A DNA stretch of 64,000 nucleotides, from contig JAPFFF010000044.1 in the NCBI GenBank assembly GCA_039105265.1, positions 868,001 to 932,000 of the forward strand, given 5' to 3'. Below are positions 1-12,739 of the stretch, in pieces. The notes under the pieces were generated by a model. It ran no database searches and had not been told where the DNA came from. It was given only the letters and a program-made list of their open reading frames with translations. Position 1 is the first letter of the stretch. Each line of letters starts with the position of its first letter. Source of the stretch: Tritrichomonas musculus. Lineage: Eukaryota > Parabasalia > Tritrichomonadida > Tritrichomonadidae. The position numbers and the translations under genes were made by a program.

Positions 1-1
1 T

Positions 2-283
2 ACCATTTGGAATAATAATGGACAAACCAAATCTCTAAAATTAAAAGGAGTATCGCTTAAGAAGAATGTAATCAAATCATCTGATTATAAAGATATTATT
101 GAAAACAATTCTGTTAAACAAGGTAAGAATATTAATCTTCAAATGAATGGAAATCAAATGTCAAAATTGACTGTTCAAAAAAATGCGTTAACTGGTTTAC
201 ATACAAAAATGATTGTTTTAGAAAATAATTCATGTGCACCATTCATTTCAGGAATTACTGCTAATGATTATATTATTCAATGA
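2..283 (+). CDS. C-terminal tail of a probable DNA polymerase B (Polinton/virus type), cut by the window edge
   Basis: An open frame runs from the first bases of the window to a TGA at 281-283 (93 codons, no start inside). The peptide has the stretch LKLKGVSLKK followed about 45 residues later by KNALTGLHTKMIVLEN. That order, a K-G-V element and then a basic strand just before the stop, is what I expect of the thumb end of protein-primed type B polymerases of Polintons and adintoviruses. It is not closely similar to the two other polymerase B tails in this window, so it would come from a different element or family. The call rests on pattern memory only. It could be another nucleic-acid enzyme. 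The rest of the gene lies left of the window. Confidence 0.4.
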   Translation, partial: TIWNNNGQTKSLKLKGVSLKKNVIKSSDYKDIIENNSVKQGKNINLQMNGNQMSKLTVQKNALTGLHTKMIVLENNSCAPFISGITANDYIIQ

Positions 284-1359
284 AATGACGACTATGGGAA
301 ATCCCATACTCGAAAAAATATATGAAAAATAAATTATTAAAAATATTTTTTTTATTCGTTATTTGAATTATCTTATAAATCTAATTTTTCGGTAAAATTG
401 AATTACTATTCAAATTAGAATCATCCGACAAATCTGTATTTTTGATAGAGTTCTCAAATTAAAATCATCCGACAAATCTGTAATTTTGAATTACTATTCA
501 AATTAAAATCATCCGACAAATCTGTAATAATTGTGAAAGAATTCTGCAGAATCTGATAAATTGAATTACTTCTTAAATAAAATTCATCAGAGAAATCTGT
601 AATTTTGAATACATGGCATCTTCTATTCAATTATAAAATTTTTAAATTCAATGGTCTCTCAATTTTACAGATAATTCCGATTTTTTGAATTTTATATCCA
701 GAGCATCTTTTGGAACAAATATCATATATATTTGTAATCATCACATAACCCCAATTTCAAATATTTCACTTTTTCGATTTTTGGTTTCAGATGATTATCT
801 CATCTAATATCTTGAAAATTCAAATTTCAAATAAAATAGCTAATCGCAATTAGTTACACAAGAACATCAATAAAACAACGTTTTACAGTATCATAATAAG
901 TTTATTCTATGAAATCAGTGTGAAAAAAATATTAACATTTTTAATAATCAACTTCTTTAGCTCAGTGAAACAAAGTAATTATACAATTATATTGCGGACT
1001 TATATAGTAATATATATTTTAAAAATCAGATTCTCAAATCAACTGTAAACATGAAATTTTCACATTCCGTAACTCAAATAACCTCTGAGTACTCACAATA
1101 ACCTCATAGCAGTTTTGAATGAGCAATTCAATTTTTGTGATAATTATATTTTGATCATAGAATTCCATTTGACTTTTTCATAAATCATCAAAAAAAAAAA
1201 AATTCAATAGTTTACAAAATAATTTTCTGTGATATATAATTCAATAGTTTACAAAATAAAGATCTGAATAATGTAAAATTTCACCTAGAAAACATTATAA
1301 AAATATGAAAAAGGAGTAAAAAAGCTAAAACATTAAAATTTTTATCTAAATATTTTTTT
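284..1359. other. AT-rich intergenic region
   Basis: About 1.1 kb with no convincing reading frame. It holds homopolymer A/T runs, a short spaced repeat near its left end (separate entry) and a duplicated phrase aattcaatagtttacaaaat at about 1200 and 1240. No RNA gene or clear promoter was recognised. Confidence 0.7.
420..600. repeat. Spaced short direct repeat, four copies
   Basis: The 19-base phrase atcatccgacaaatctgta occurs at 420-438, 464-482 and 508-526, exactly 44 bases apart. A degenerate fourth copy (ttcatcagagaaatctgt) lies at 583-600. The spacers are AT-rich and partly alike (attactattcaaatta). It may be a small decayed tandem array of a 44-bp unit. No function can be assigned. 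Confidence 0.75.
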
Positions 1360-4300
1360 AATGGTCAATTTCTATTCTTCTTCTTTAACTTTCTTTAACG
1401 TTCTTTTGCTTCTTTTCTTATTCTTCTTTTAACGATCAATTTCGATTCTTCTTCTTTAACTTTCTTTAACGTTCTTTTGCTTCTTTTCTTATTCTTCTTT
1501 TAACGATCAATTTCGATTCTTCTTCTTTAACTTTCTTTTGCTTCTTTTTTTATTCTTCTTCTTAATGATTAATTTATATTCTTCTTCTTTAACTTTCTTT
1601 AACGTTCTTTTGCTTCTTTTCTTATTCTTCTTTTAACGATCAATTTCGATTCTTCTTCTTTAACTTTCTTTAACTTTCTTTTGCTTCTTTTTTTATTCTT
1701 CTTCTTAATGATCAATTTCGATTCTTCTTCTTTAACTTTCTTTAACGTTCTTTTGCTTCTTTTCTTATTCTTCTTCTTAATGATCAATTTATATTCTTCT
1801 TCTTTAACTTTCTTTTGCTTCTTTTCTTATTCTTCTTCTTAATGATCATTTTCGATTCTTCTTCTTTAACTTTCTTTAACTTTCTTTTGCTTCTTTTCTT
1901 ATTCTTCTTCTTAATGATCAATTTCGATTCTTCTTCTTTAACTTTCTTTAACTTTCTTTTGCTTCTTTTCTTATTCTTCTTCTTAATGATCATTTTCGAT
2001 TCTTCTTCTTTAACTTTCTTTAACGTTCTTTTGCTTCTTTTCTTATTCTTCTTCTTAATGATCATTTTCGATTCTTCTTCTTTAACTTTCTTTAACTTTC
2101 TTTTGCTTCTTTTCTTATTCTTCTTCTTAATGATCATTTTCGATTCTTCTTCTTTAACTTTCTTTAACGTTCTTTTGCTTCTTTTCTTATTCTTCTTCTT
2201 AATGATCAATTTCGATTCTTCTTCTTTAACTTTCTTTAACGTTCTTTTGCTTCTTTTCTTATTCTTCTTCTTAATGATCAATTTATATTCTTCTTCTTTA
2301 ACTTTCTTTAACTTTCTTTTGCTTCTTTTCTTATTCTTCTTCTTAATGATCAATTTCGATTCTTCTTCTTTAACTTTCTTTAACTTTCTTTTGCTTCTTT
2401 TCTTATTCTTCTTCTTAATGATCATTTTCGATTCTTCTTCTTTAACTTTCTTTAACGTTCTTTTGCTTCTTTTCTTATTCTTCTTCTTAATGATCAATTT
2501 CGATTCTTCTTCTTTAACTTTCTTTAACTTTCTTTTGCTTCTTTTCTTATTCTTCTTCTTAATGATCAATTTCGATTCTTCTTCTTTAACTTTCTTTAAC
2601 TTTCTTTTGCTTCTTTTCTTATTCTTCTTCTTAATGATCATTTTCGATTCTTCTTCTTTAACTTTCTTTAACTTTCTTTTGCTTCTTTTCTTATTCTTCT
2701 TCTTAATGATCAATTTCGATTCTTCTTCTTTAACTTTCTTTAACTTTCTTTTGCTTCTTTTCTTATTCTTCTTCTTAATGATCATTTTCGATTCTTCTTC
2801 TTTAACTTTCTTTAACTTTCTTTTGCTTCTTTTCTTATTCTTCTTCTTAATGATCAATTTCGATTCTTCTTCTTTAACTTTCTTTAACTTTCTTTTGCTT
2901 CTTTTCTTATTCTTCTTCTTAATGATCATTTTCGATTCTTCTTCTTTAACTTTCTTTAACGTTCTTTTGCTTCTTTTCTTATTCTTCTTCTTAATGATCA
3001 TTTTCGATTCTTCTTCTTTAACTTTCTTTAACTTTCTTTTGCTTCTTTTCTTATTCTTCTTCTTAATGATCAATTTCGATTCTTCTTCTTTAACTTTCTT
3101 TAACTTTCTTTTGCTTCTTTTCTTATTCTTCTTCTTAATGATCAATTTCGATTCTTCTTCTTTAACTTTCTTTAACGTTCTTTTGCTTCTTTTCTTATTC
3201 TTCTTCTTAATGATCAATTTCGATTCTTCTTCTTTAACTTTCTTTAACGTTCTTTTGCTTCTTTTCTTATTCTTCTTCTTAATGATCAATTTCGATTCTT
3301 CTTCTTTAACTTTCTTTAACTTTCTTTTGCTTCTTTTCTTATTCTTCTTCTTAATGATCATTTTCGATTCTTCTTCTTTAACTTTCTTTAACGTTCTTTT
3401 GCTTCTTTTCTTATTCTTCTTCTTAATGATCATTTTCGATTCTTCTTCTTTAACTTTCTTTAACTTTCTTTTGCTTCTTTTCTTATTCTTCTTCTTAATG
3501 ATCAATTTCGATTCTTCTTCTTTAACTTTCTTTAACGTTCTTTTGCTTCTTTTCTTATTCTTCTTCTTAATGATCAATTTCGATTCTTCTTCTTTAACTT
3601 TCTTTAACGTTCTTTTGCTTCTTTTCTTATTCTTCTTCTTAATGATCAATTTATATTCTTCTTCTTTAACTTTCTTTAACTTTCTTTTGCTTCTTTTCTT
3701 ATTCTTCTTCTTAATGATCAATTTCGATTCTTCTTCTTTAACTTTCTTTAACTTTCTTTTGCTTCTTTTCTTATTCTTCTTCTTAATGATCATTTTCGAT
3801 TCTTCTTCTTTAACTTTCTTTAACGTTCTTTTGCTTCTTTTCTTATTCTTCTTCTTAATGATCAATTTCGATTCTTCTTCTTTAACTTTCTTTAACTTTC
3901 TTTTGCTTCTTTTCTTATTCTTCTTCTTAATGATCAATTTCGATTCTTCTTCTTTAACTTTCTTTAACTTTCTTTTGCTTCTTTTCTTATTCTTCTTCTT
4001 AATGATCAATTTCGATTCTTCTTCTTTAACTTTCTTTAACTTTCTTTTGCTTCTTTTCTTATTCTTCTTCTTAATGATCATTTTCGATTCTTCTTCTTTA
4101 ACTTTCTTTAACGTTCTTTTGCTTCTTTTCTTATTCTTCTTCTTAATGATCAATTTCGATTCTTCTTCTTTAACTTTCTTTAACTTTCTTTTGCTTCTTT
4201 TCTTATTCTTCTTCTTAATGATCATTTTCGATTCTTCTTCTTTAACTTTCTTTAACGTTCTTTTGCTTCTTTTCTTATTCTTCTTCTTAATGATCATTTT

Positions 4301-6009
4301 CGATTCTTCTTCTTTAACTTTCTTTAACTTTCTTTTGCTTCTTTTCTTATTCTTCTTCTTAATGATCAATTTCGATTCTTCTTCTTTAACTTTCTTTAAC
4401 TTTCTTTTGCTTCTTTTCTTATTCTTCTTCTTAATGATCAATTTATATTCTTCTTCTTTAACTTTCTTTAACTTTCTTTTGCTTCTTTTCTTATTCTTCT
4501 TCTTAATGATCATTTTCGATTCTTCTTCTTTAACTTTCTTTAACGTTCTTTTGCTTCTTTTCTTATTCTTCTTCTTAATGATCAATTTCGATTCTTCTTC
4601 TTTAACTTTCTTTAACGTTCTTTTGCTTCTTTTCTTATTCTTCTTCTTAATGATCAATTTCGATTCTTCTTCTTTAACTTTCTTTAACGTTCTTTTGCTT
4701 CTTTTCTTATTCTTCTTCTTAATGATCAATTTCGATTCTTCTTCTTTAACTTTCTTTAACTTTCTTTTGCTTCTTTTCTTATTCTTCTTCTTAATGATCA
4801 ATTTCGATTCTTCTTCTTTAACTTTCTTTAACTTTCTTTTGCTTCTTTTCTTATTCTTCTTCTTAATGATCAATTTCGATTCTTCTTCTTTAACTTTCTT
4901 TAACTTTCTTTTGCTTCTTTTCTTATTCTTCTTCTTAATGATCAATTTCGATTCTTCTTCTTTAACTTTCTTTAACTTTCTTTTGCTTCTTTTCTTATTC
5001 TTCTTCTTAATGATCATTTTCGATTCTTCTTCTTTAACTTTCTTTAACGTTCTTTTGCTTCTTTTCTTATTCTTCTTCTTAATGATCATTTTCGATTCTT
5101 CTTCTTTAACTTTCTTTAACGTTCTTTTGCTTCTTTTCTTATTCTTCTTCTTAATGATCATTTTCGATTCTTCTTCTTTAACTTTCTTTAACGTTCTTTT
5201 GCTTCTTTTCTTATTCTTCTTCTTAATGATCAATTTCGATTCTTCTTCTTTAACTTTCTTTAACTTTCTTTTGCTTCTTTTCTTATTCTTCTTCTTAATG
5301 ATCAATTTCGATTCTTCTTCTTTAACTTTCTTTAACGTTCTTTTGCTTCTTTTCTTATTCTTCTTCTTAATGATCAATTTCGATTCTTCTTCTTTAACTT
5401 TCTTTAACTTTCTTTTGCTTCTTTTCTTATTCTTCTTCTTAATGATCAATTTCGATTCTTCTTCTTTAACTTTCTTTAACTTTCTTTTGCTTCTTTTCTT
5501 ATTCTTCTTCTTAATGATCATTTTCGATTCTTCTTCTTTAACTTTCTTTAACGTTCTTTTGCTTCTTTTCTTATTCTTCTTCTTAATGATCATTTTCGAT
5601 TCTTCTTCTTTAACTTTCTTTAACTTTCTTTTGCTTCTTTTCTTATTCTTCTTCTTAATGATCAATTTCGATTCTTCTTCTTTAACTTTCTTTAACTTTC
5701 TTTTGCTTCTTTTCTTATTCTTCTTCTTAATGATCAATTTATATTCTTCTTCTTTAACTTTCTTTAACTTTCTTTTGCTTCTTTTCTTATTCTTCTTCTT
5801 AATGATCATTTTCGATTCTTCTTCTTTAACTTTCTTTAACGTTCTTTTGCTTCTTTTCTTATTCTTCTTCTTAATGATCAATTTCGATTCTTCTTCTTTA
5901 ACTTTCTTTAACGTTCTTTTGCTTCTTTTCTTATTCTTCTTCTTAATGATCAATTTCGATTCTTCTTCTTTAACTTTCTTTAACTTTCTTTTGCTTCTTT
6001 TCTTATTCT

Positions 6010-9000
6010 TCTTCTTAATGATCAATTTCGATTCTTCTTCTTTAACTTTCTTTAACGTTCTTTTGCTTCTTTTCTTATTCTTCTTCTTAATGATCAATTT
6101 CGATTCTTCTTCTTTAACTTTCTTTAACTTTCTTTTGCTTCTTTTCTTATTCTTCTTCTTAATGATCAATTTCGATTCTTCTTCTTTAACTTTCTTTAAC
6201 TTTCTTTTGCTTCTTTTCTTATTCTTCTTCTTAATGATCATTTTCGATTCTTCTTCTTTAACTTTCTTTAACGTTCTTTTGCTTCTTTTCTTATTCTTCT
6301 TCTTAATGATCATTTTCGATTCTTCTTCTTTAACTTTCTTTAACTTTCTTTTGCTTCTTTTCTTATTCTTCTTCTTAATGATCAATTTCGATTCTTCTTC
6401 TTTAACTTTCTTTAACTTTCTTTTGCTTCTTTTCTTATTCTTCTTCTTAATGATCAATTTCGATTCTTCTTCTTTAACTTTCTTTAACTTTCTTTTGCTT
6501 CTTTTCTTATTCTTCTTCTTAATGATCATTTTCGATTCTTCTTCTTTAACTTTCTTTAACTTTCTTTTGCTTCTTTTCTTATTCTTCTTCTTAATGATCA
6601 ATTTCGATTCTTCTTCTTTAACTTTCTTTAACTTTCTTTTGCTTCTTTTCTTATTCTTCTTCTTAATGATCATTTTCGATTCTTCTTCTTTAACTTTCTT
6701 TAACTTTCTTTTGCTTCTTTTCTTATTCTTCTTCTTAATGATCAATTTCGATTCTTCTTCTTTAACTTTCTTTAACTTTCTTTTGCTTCTTTTCTTATTC
6801 TTCTTCTTAATGATCATTTTCGATTCTTCTTCTTTAACTTTCTTTAACTTTCTTTTGCTTCTTTTCTTATTCTTCTTCTTAATGATCAATTTCGATTCTT
6901 CTTCTTTAACTTTCTTTAACGTTCTTTTGCTTCTTTTCTTATTCTTCTTCTTAATGATTAATTTCTATTCTTCTTCTTTAACTTTCTTTTGCTTCTTTTC
7001 TTATTCTTCTTCTTAATGATCAATTTATATTCTTCTTCTTTAACTTTCTTTTGCTTCTTTTCTTATTCTTCTTCTTAATGATTAATTTATATTCTTCTTC
7101 TTTAACTTTCTTTTGCTTCTTTTCTTATTCTTCTTCTTAATGATCAATTTATATTCTTCTTCTTTAACTTTCTTTAACTTTCTTTTGCTTCTTTTCTTAT
7201 TCTTCTTCTTAATGATCAATTTCGATTCTTCTTCTTTAACTTTCTTTAACTTTCTTTTGCTTCTTTTCTTATTCTTCTTCTTAATGATCAATTTATATTC
7301 TTCTTCTTTAACTTTCTTTAACTTTCTTTTGCTTCTTTTCTTATTCTTCTTCTTAATGATCAATTTATATTCTTCTTCTTTAACTTTCTTTAACTTTCTT
7401 TTGCTTCTTTTCTTATTCTTCTTCTTAATGATCAATTTCGATTCTTCTTCTTTAACTTTCTTTAACGTTCTTTTGCTTCTTTTCTTATTCTTCTTCTTAA
7501 TGATCAATTTCGATTCTTCTTCTTTAACTTTCTTTAACTTTCTTTTGCTTCTTTTCTTATTCTTCTTCTTAATGATCAATTTCGATTCTTCTTCTTTAAC
7601 TTTCTTTAACGTTCTTTTGCTTCTTTTCTTATTCTTCTTCTTAATGATCAATTTCGATTCTTCTTCTTTAACTTTCTTTTGCTTCTTTTTTTATTCTTCT
7701 TCTTAATGATTAATTTATATTCTTCTTCTTTAACTTTCTTTAACGTTCTTTTGCTTCTTTTCTTATTCTTCTTCTTAATGATCAATTTCGATTCTTCTTC
7801 TTTAACTTTCTTTAACGTTCTTTTGCTTCTTTTCTTATTCTTCTTCTTAATGATCATTTTCGATTCTTCTTCTTTAACTTTCTTTAACGTTCTTTTGCTT
7901 CTTTTCTTATTCTTCTTCTTAATGATCAATTTCGATTCTTCTTCTTTAACTTTCTTTAACGTTCTTTTGCTTCTTTTCTTATTCTTCTTCTTAATGATCA
8001 ATTTCGATTCTTCTTCTTTAACTTTCTTTAACTTTCTTTTGCTTCTTTTCTTATTCTTCTTCTTAATGATCAATTTATATTCTTCTTCTTTAACTTTCTT
8101 TAACTTTCTTTTGCTTCTTTTCTTATTCTTCTTCTTAATGATCATTTTCGATTCTTCTTCTTTAACTTTCTTTAACGTTCTTTTGCTTCTTTTCTTATTC
8201 TTCTTCTTAATGATCAATTTCGATTCTTCTTCTTTAACTTTCTTTAACTTTCTTTTGCTTCTTTTCTTATTCTTCTTCTTAATGATCAATTTCGATTCTT
8301 CTTCTTTAACTTTCTTTAACGTTCTTTTGCTTCTTTTCTTATTCTTCTTCTTAATGATTAATTTATATTCTTCTTCTTTAACTTTCTTTTGCTTCTTTTC
8401 TTATTCTTCTTCTTAATGATCAATTTATATTCTTCTTCTTTAACTTTCTTTAACTTTCTTTTGCTTCTTTTCTTATTCTTCTTCTTAATGATCAATTTCG
8501 ATTCTTCTTCTTTAACTTTCTTTAACTTTCTTTTGCTTCTTTTCTTATTCTTCTTCTTAATGATCATTTTCGATTCTTCTTCTTTAACTTTCTTTAACGT
8601 TCTTTTGCTTCTTTTCTTATTCTTCTTCTTAATGATCAATTTCGATTCTTCTTCTTTAACTTTCTTTAACGTTCTTTTGCTTCTTTTCTTATTCTTCTTC
8701 TTAATGATCAATTTCGATTCTTCTTCTTTAACTTTCTTTAACTTTCTTTTGCTTCTTTTCTTATTCTTCTTCTTAATGATCAATTTCGATTCTTCTTCTT
8801 TAACTTTCTTTAACGTTCTTTTGCTTCTTTTCTTATTCTTCTTCTTAATGATCAATTTCGATTCTTCTTCTTTAACTTTCTTTAACGTTCTTTTGCTTCT
8901 TTTCTTATTCTTCTTCTTAATGATCAATTTCGATTCTTCTTCTTTAACTTTCTTTAACTTTCTTTTGCTTCTTTTCTTATTCTTCTTCTTAATGATCATT

Positions 9001-12000
9001 TTCGATTCTTCTTCTTTAACTTTCTTTAACGTTCTTTTGCTTCTTTTCTTATTCTTCTTCTTAATGATCAATTTCGATTCTTCTTCTTTAACTTTCTTTA
9101 ACTTTCTTTTGCTTCTTTTCTTATTCTTCTTCTTAATGATCAATTTCGATTCTTCTTCTTTAACTTTCTTTAACGTTCTTTTGCTTCTTTTCTTATTCTT
9201 CTTCTTAATGATTAATTTATATTCTTCTTCTTTAACTTTCTTTTGCTTCTTTTCTTATTCTTCTTCTTAATGATCAATTTATATTCTTCTTCTTTAACTT
9301 TCTTTAACTTTCTTTTGCTTCTTTTCTTATTCTTCTTCTTAATGATCATTTTCGATTCTTCTTCTTTAACTTTCTTTAACTTTCTTTTGCTTCTTTTCTT
9401 ATTCTTCTTCTTAATGATCATTTTCGATTCTTCTTCTTTAACTTTCTTTAACGTTCTTTTGCTTCTTTTCTTATTCTTCTTCTTAATGATCAATTTCGAT
9501 TCTTCTTCTTTAACTTTCTTTAACTTTCTTTTGCTTCTTTTCTTATTCTTCTTCTTAATGATCAATTTCGATTCTTCTTCTTTAACTTTCTTTAACTTTC
9601 TTTTGCTTCTTTTCTTATTCTTCTTCTTAATGATCAATTTCGATTCTTCTTCTTTAACTTTCTTTAACTTTCTTTTGCTTCTTTTCTTATTCTTCTTCTT
9701 AATGATCATTTTCGATTCTTCTTCTTTAACTTTCTTTAACTTTCTTTTGCTTCTTTTCTTATTCTTCTTCTTAATGATCAATTTCGATTCTTCTTCTTTA
9801 ACTTTCTTTAACTTTCTTTTGCTTCTTTTCTTATTCTTCTTTTAACGATCAATTTCGATTCTTCTTCTTTAACTTTCTTTAACGTTCTTTTGCTTCTTTT
9901 CTTATTCTTCTTCTTAATGATCAATTTCGATTCTTCTTCTTTAACTTTCTTTTGCTTCTTTTTTTATTCTTCTTCTTAATGATTAATTTATATTCTTCTT
10001 CTTTAACTTTCTTTAACTTTCTTTTGCTTCTTTTTTTATTCTTCTTCTTAATGATCAATTTATATTCTTCTTCTTTAACTTTCTTTAACTTTCTTTTGCT
10101 TCTTTTCTTATTCTTCTTCTTAATGATCAATTTCGATTCTTCTTCTTTAACTTTCTTTAACTTTCTTTTGCTTCTTTTCTTATTCTTCTTCTTAATGATC
10201 ATTTTCGATTCTTCTTCTTTAACTTTCTTTAACGTTCTTTTGCTTCTTTTCTTATTCTTCTTCTTAATGATTAATTTATATTCTTCTTCTTTAACTTTCT
10301 TTTGCTTCTTTTCTTATTCTTCTTCTTAATGATCAATTTATATTCTTCTTCTTTAACTTTCTTTAACGTTCTTTTGCTTCTTTTCTTATTCTTCTTCTTA
10401 ATGATCAATTTCGATTCTTCTTCTTTAACTTTCTTTAACTTTCTTTTGCTTCTTTTCTTATTCTTCTTCTTAATGATTAATTTATATTCTTCTTCTTTAA
10501 CTTTCTTTAACTTTCTTTTGCTTCTTTTTTTATTCTTCTTCTTAATGATCAATTTATATTCTTCTTCTTTAACTTTCTTTAACTTTCTTTTGCTTCTTTT
10601 CTTATTCTTCTTCTTAATGATCAATTTCGATTCTTCTTCTTTAACTTTCTTTAACTTTCTTTTGCTTCTTTTCTTATTCTTCTTCTTAATGATCAATTTC
10701 GATTCTTCTTCTTTAACTTTCTTTAACTTTCTTTTGCTTCTTTTCTTATTCTTCTTCTTAATGATCATTTTCGATTCTTCTTCTTTAACTTTCTTTAACG
10801 TTCTTTTGCTTCTTTTCTTATTCTTCTTCTTAATGATCAATTTCGATTCTTCTTCTTTAACTTTCTTTAACTTTCTTTTGCTTCTTTTCTTATTCTTCTT
10901 CTTAATGATCAATTTCGATTCTTCTTCTTTAACTTTCTTTAACTTTCTTTTGCTTCTTTTCTTATTCTTCTTCTTAATGATCAATTTCGATTCTTCTTCT
11001 TTAACTTTCTTTAACGTTCTTTTGCTTCTTTTCTTATTCTTCTTCTTAATGATCAATTTCGATTCTTCTTCTTTAACTTTCTTTAACGTTCTTTTGCTTC
11101 TTTTCTTATTCTTCTTCTTAATGATCAATTTCGATTCTTCTTCTTTAACTTTCTTTAACTTTCTTTTGCTTCTTTTCTTATTCTTCTTCTTAATGATCAT
11201 TTTCGATTCTTCTTCTTTAACTTTCTTTAACGTTCTTTTGCTTCTTTTCTTATTCTTCTTCTTAATGATCAATTTCGATTCTTCTTCTTTAACTTTCTTT
11301 AACTTTCTTTTGCTTCTTTTCTTATTCTTCTTCTTAATGATCAATTTCGATTCTTCTTCTTTAACTTTCTTTAACGTTCTTTTGCTTCTTTTCTTATTCT
11401 TCTTCTTAATGATTAATTTATATTCTTCTTCTTTAACTTTCTTTTGCTTCTTTTCTTATTCTTCTTCTTAATGATCAATTTATATTCTTCTTCTTTAACT
11501 TTCTTTAACTTTCTTTTGCTTCTTTTCTTATTCTTCTTCTTAATGATCATTTTCGATTCTTCTTCTTTAACTTTCTTTAACTTTCTTTTGCTTCTTTTCT
11601 TATTCTTCTTCTTAATGATCATTTTCGATTCTTCTTCTTTAACTTTCTTTAACGTTCTTTTGCTTCTTTTCTTATTCTTCTTCTTAATGATCAATTTCGA
11701 TTCTTCTTCTTTAACTTTCTTTAACTTTCTTTTGCTTCTTTTCTTATTCTTCTTCTTAATGATCAATTTCGATTCTTCTTCTTTAACTTTCTTTAACTTT
11801 CTTTTGCTTCTTTTCTTATTCTTCTTCTTAATGATCAATTTCGATTCTTCTTCTTTAACTTTCTTTAACTTTCTTTTGCTTCTTTTCTTATTCTTCTTCT
11901 TAATGATCATTTTCGATTCTTCTTCTTTAACTTTCTTTAACTTTCTTTTGCTTCTTTTCTTATTCTTCTTCTTAATGATCAATTTCGATTCTTCTTCTTT

Positions 12001-12670
12001 AACTTTCTTTAACTTTCTTTTGCTTCTTTTCTTATTCTTCTTTTAACGATCAATTTCGATTCTTCTTCTTTAACTTTCTTTAACGTTCTTTTGCTTCTTT
12101 TCTTATTCTTCTTCTTAATGATCAATTTCGATTCTTCTTCTTTAACTTTCTTTTGCTTCTTTTTTTATTCTTCTTCTTAATGATTAATTTATATTCTTCT
12201 TCTTTAACTTTCTTTAACTTTCTTTTGCTTCTTTTTTTATTCTTCTTCTTAATGATCAATTTATATTCTTCTTCTTTAACTTTCTTTAACTTTCTTTTGC
12301 TTCTTTTCTTATTCTTCTTCTTAATGATCAATTTCGATTCTTCTTCTTTAACTTTCTTTAACTTTCTTTTGCTTCTTTTCTTATTCTTCTTCTTAATGAT
12401 CATTTTCGATTCTTCTTCTTTAACTTTCTTTAACGTTCTTTTGCTTCTTTTCTTATTCTTCTTCTTAATGATTAATTTATATTCTTCTTCTTTAACTTTC
12501 TTTTGCTTCTTTTCTTATTCTTCTTCTTAATGATCAATTTATATTCTTCTTCTTTAACTTTCTTTAACTTTCTTTTGCTTCTTTTCTTATTCTTCTTCTT
12601 AATGATCAATTTCGATTCTTCTTCTTTAACTTTCTTTAACTTTCTTTTGCTTCTTTTCTTATTCTTCTTC
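6010..12670. repeat. Higher-order repeat copy A (about 6.7 kb) inside the satellite
   Basis: The order of variant 72-, 71- and 62-bp units here recurs at about 12,740-19,390, shifted by 6,726-6,728 bp. Frame-breaking units ending near 6889, 8358, 9212, 9921, 10271, 11413 and 12122 reappear at 13617, 15085, 15939, 16647, 16997, 18139 and 18848. Inside the block a 2.2-kb sub-block repeats (9212 to 11413, shift 2,201 bp). The edges are approximate to about one unit. Confidence 0.85.
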
Positions 12671-12739
12671 TTAATGATCAATTTATATTCTTCTTCTTTA
12701 ACTTTCTTTAACTTTCTTTTGCTTCTTTTCTTATTCTTC

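Noticed and set aside
420-600. Short regularly spaced repeats as a CRISPR array
   Set aside because: Only three good copies, AT-rich near-identical spacers, no cas genes, eukaryotic context.
1784-6889. 1,701-codon minus-strand frame of Lys/Arg/Glu 24-mers
   Set aside because: It lies wholly in the 72-bp satellite, the opposite strand is equally open, no unique sequence flanks it and it ends wherever a 62-bp unit shifts phase. Treated as a by-product of unit length.
1815-7016. 1,733-codon plus-strand frame of Leu/Phe/Ser repeats
   Set aside because: Same array, same reason. The hydrophobic composition comes from the pyrimidine-rich strand.
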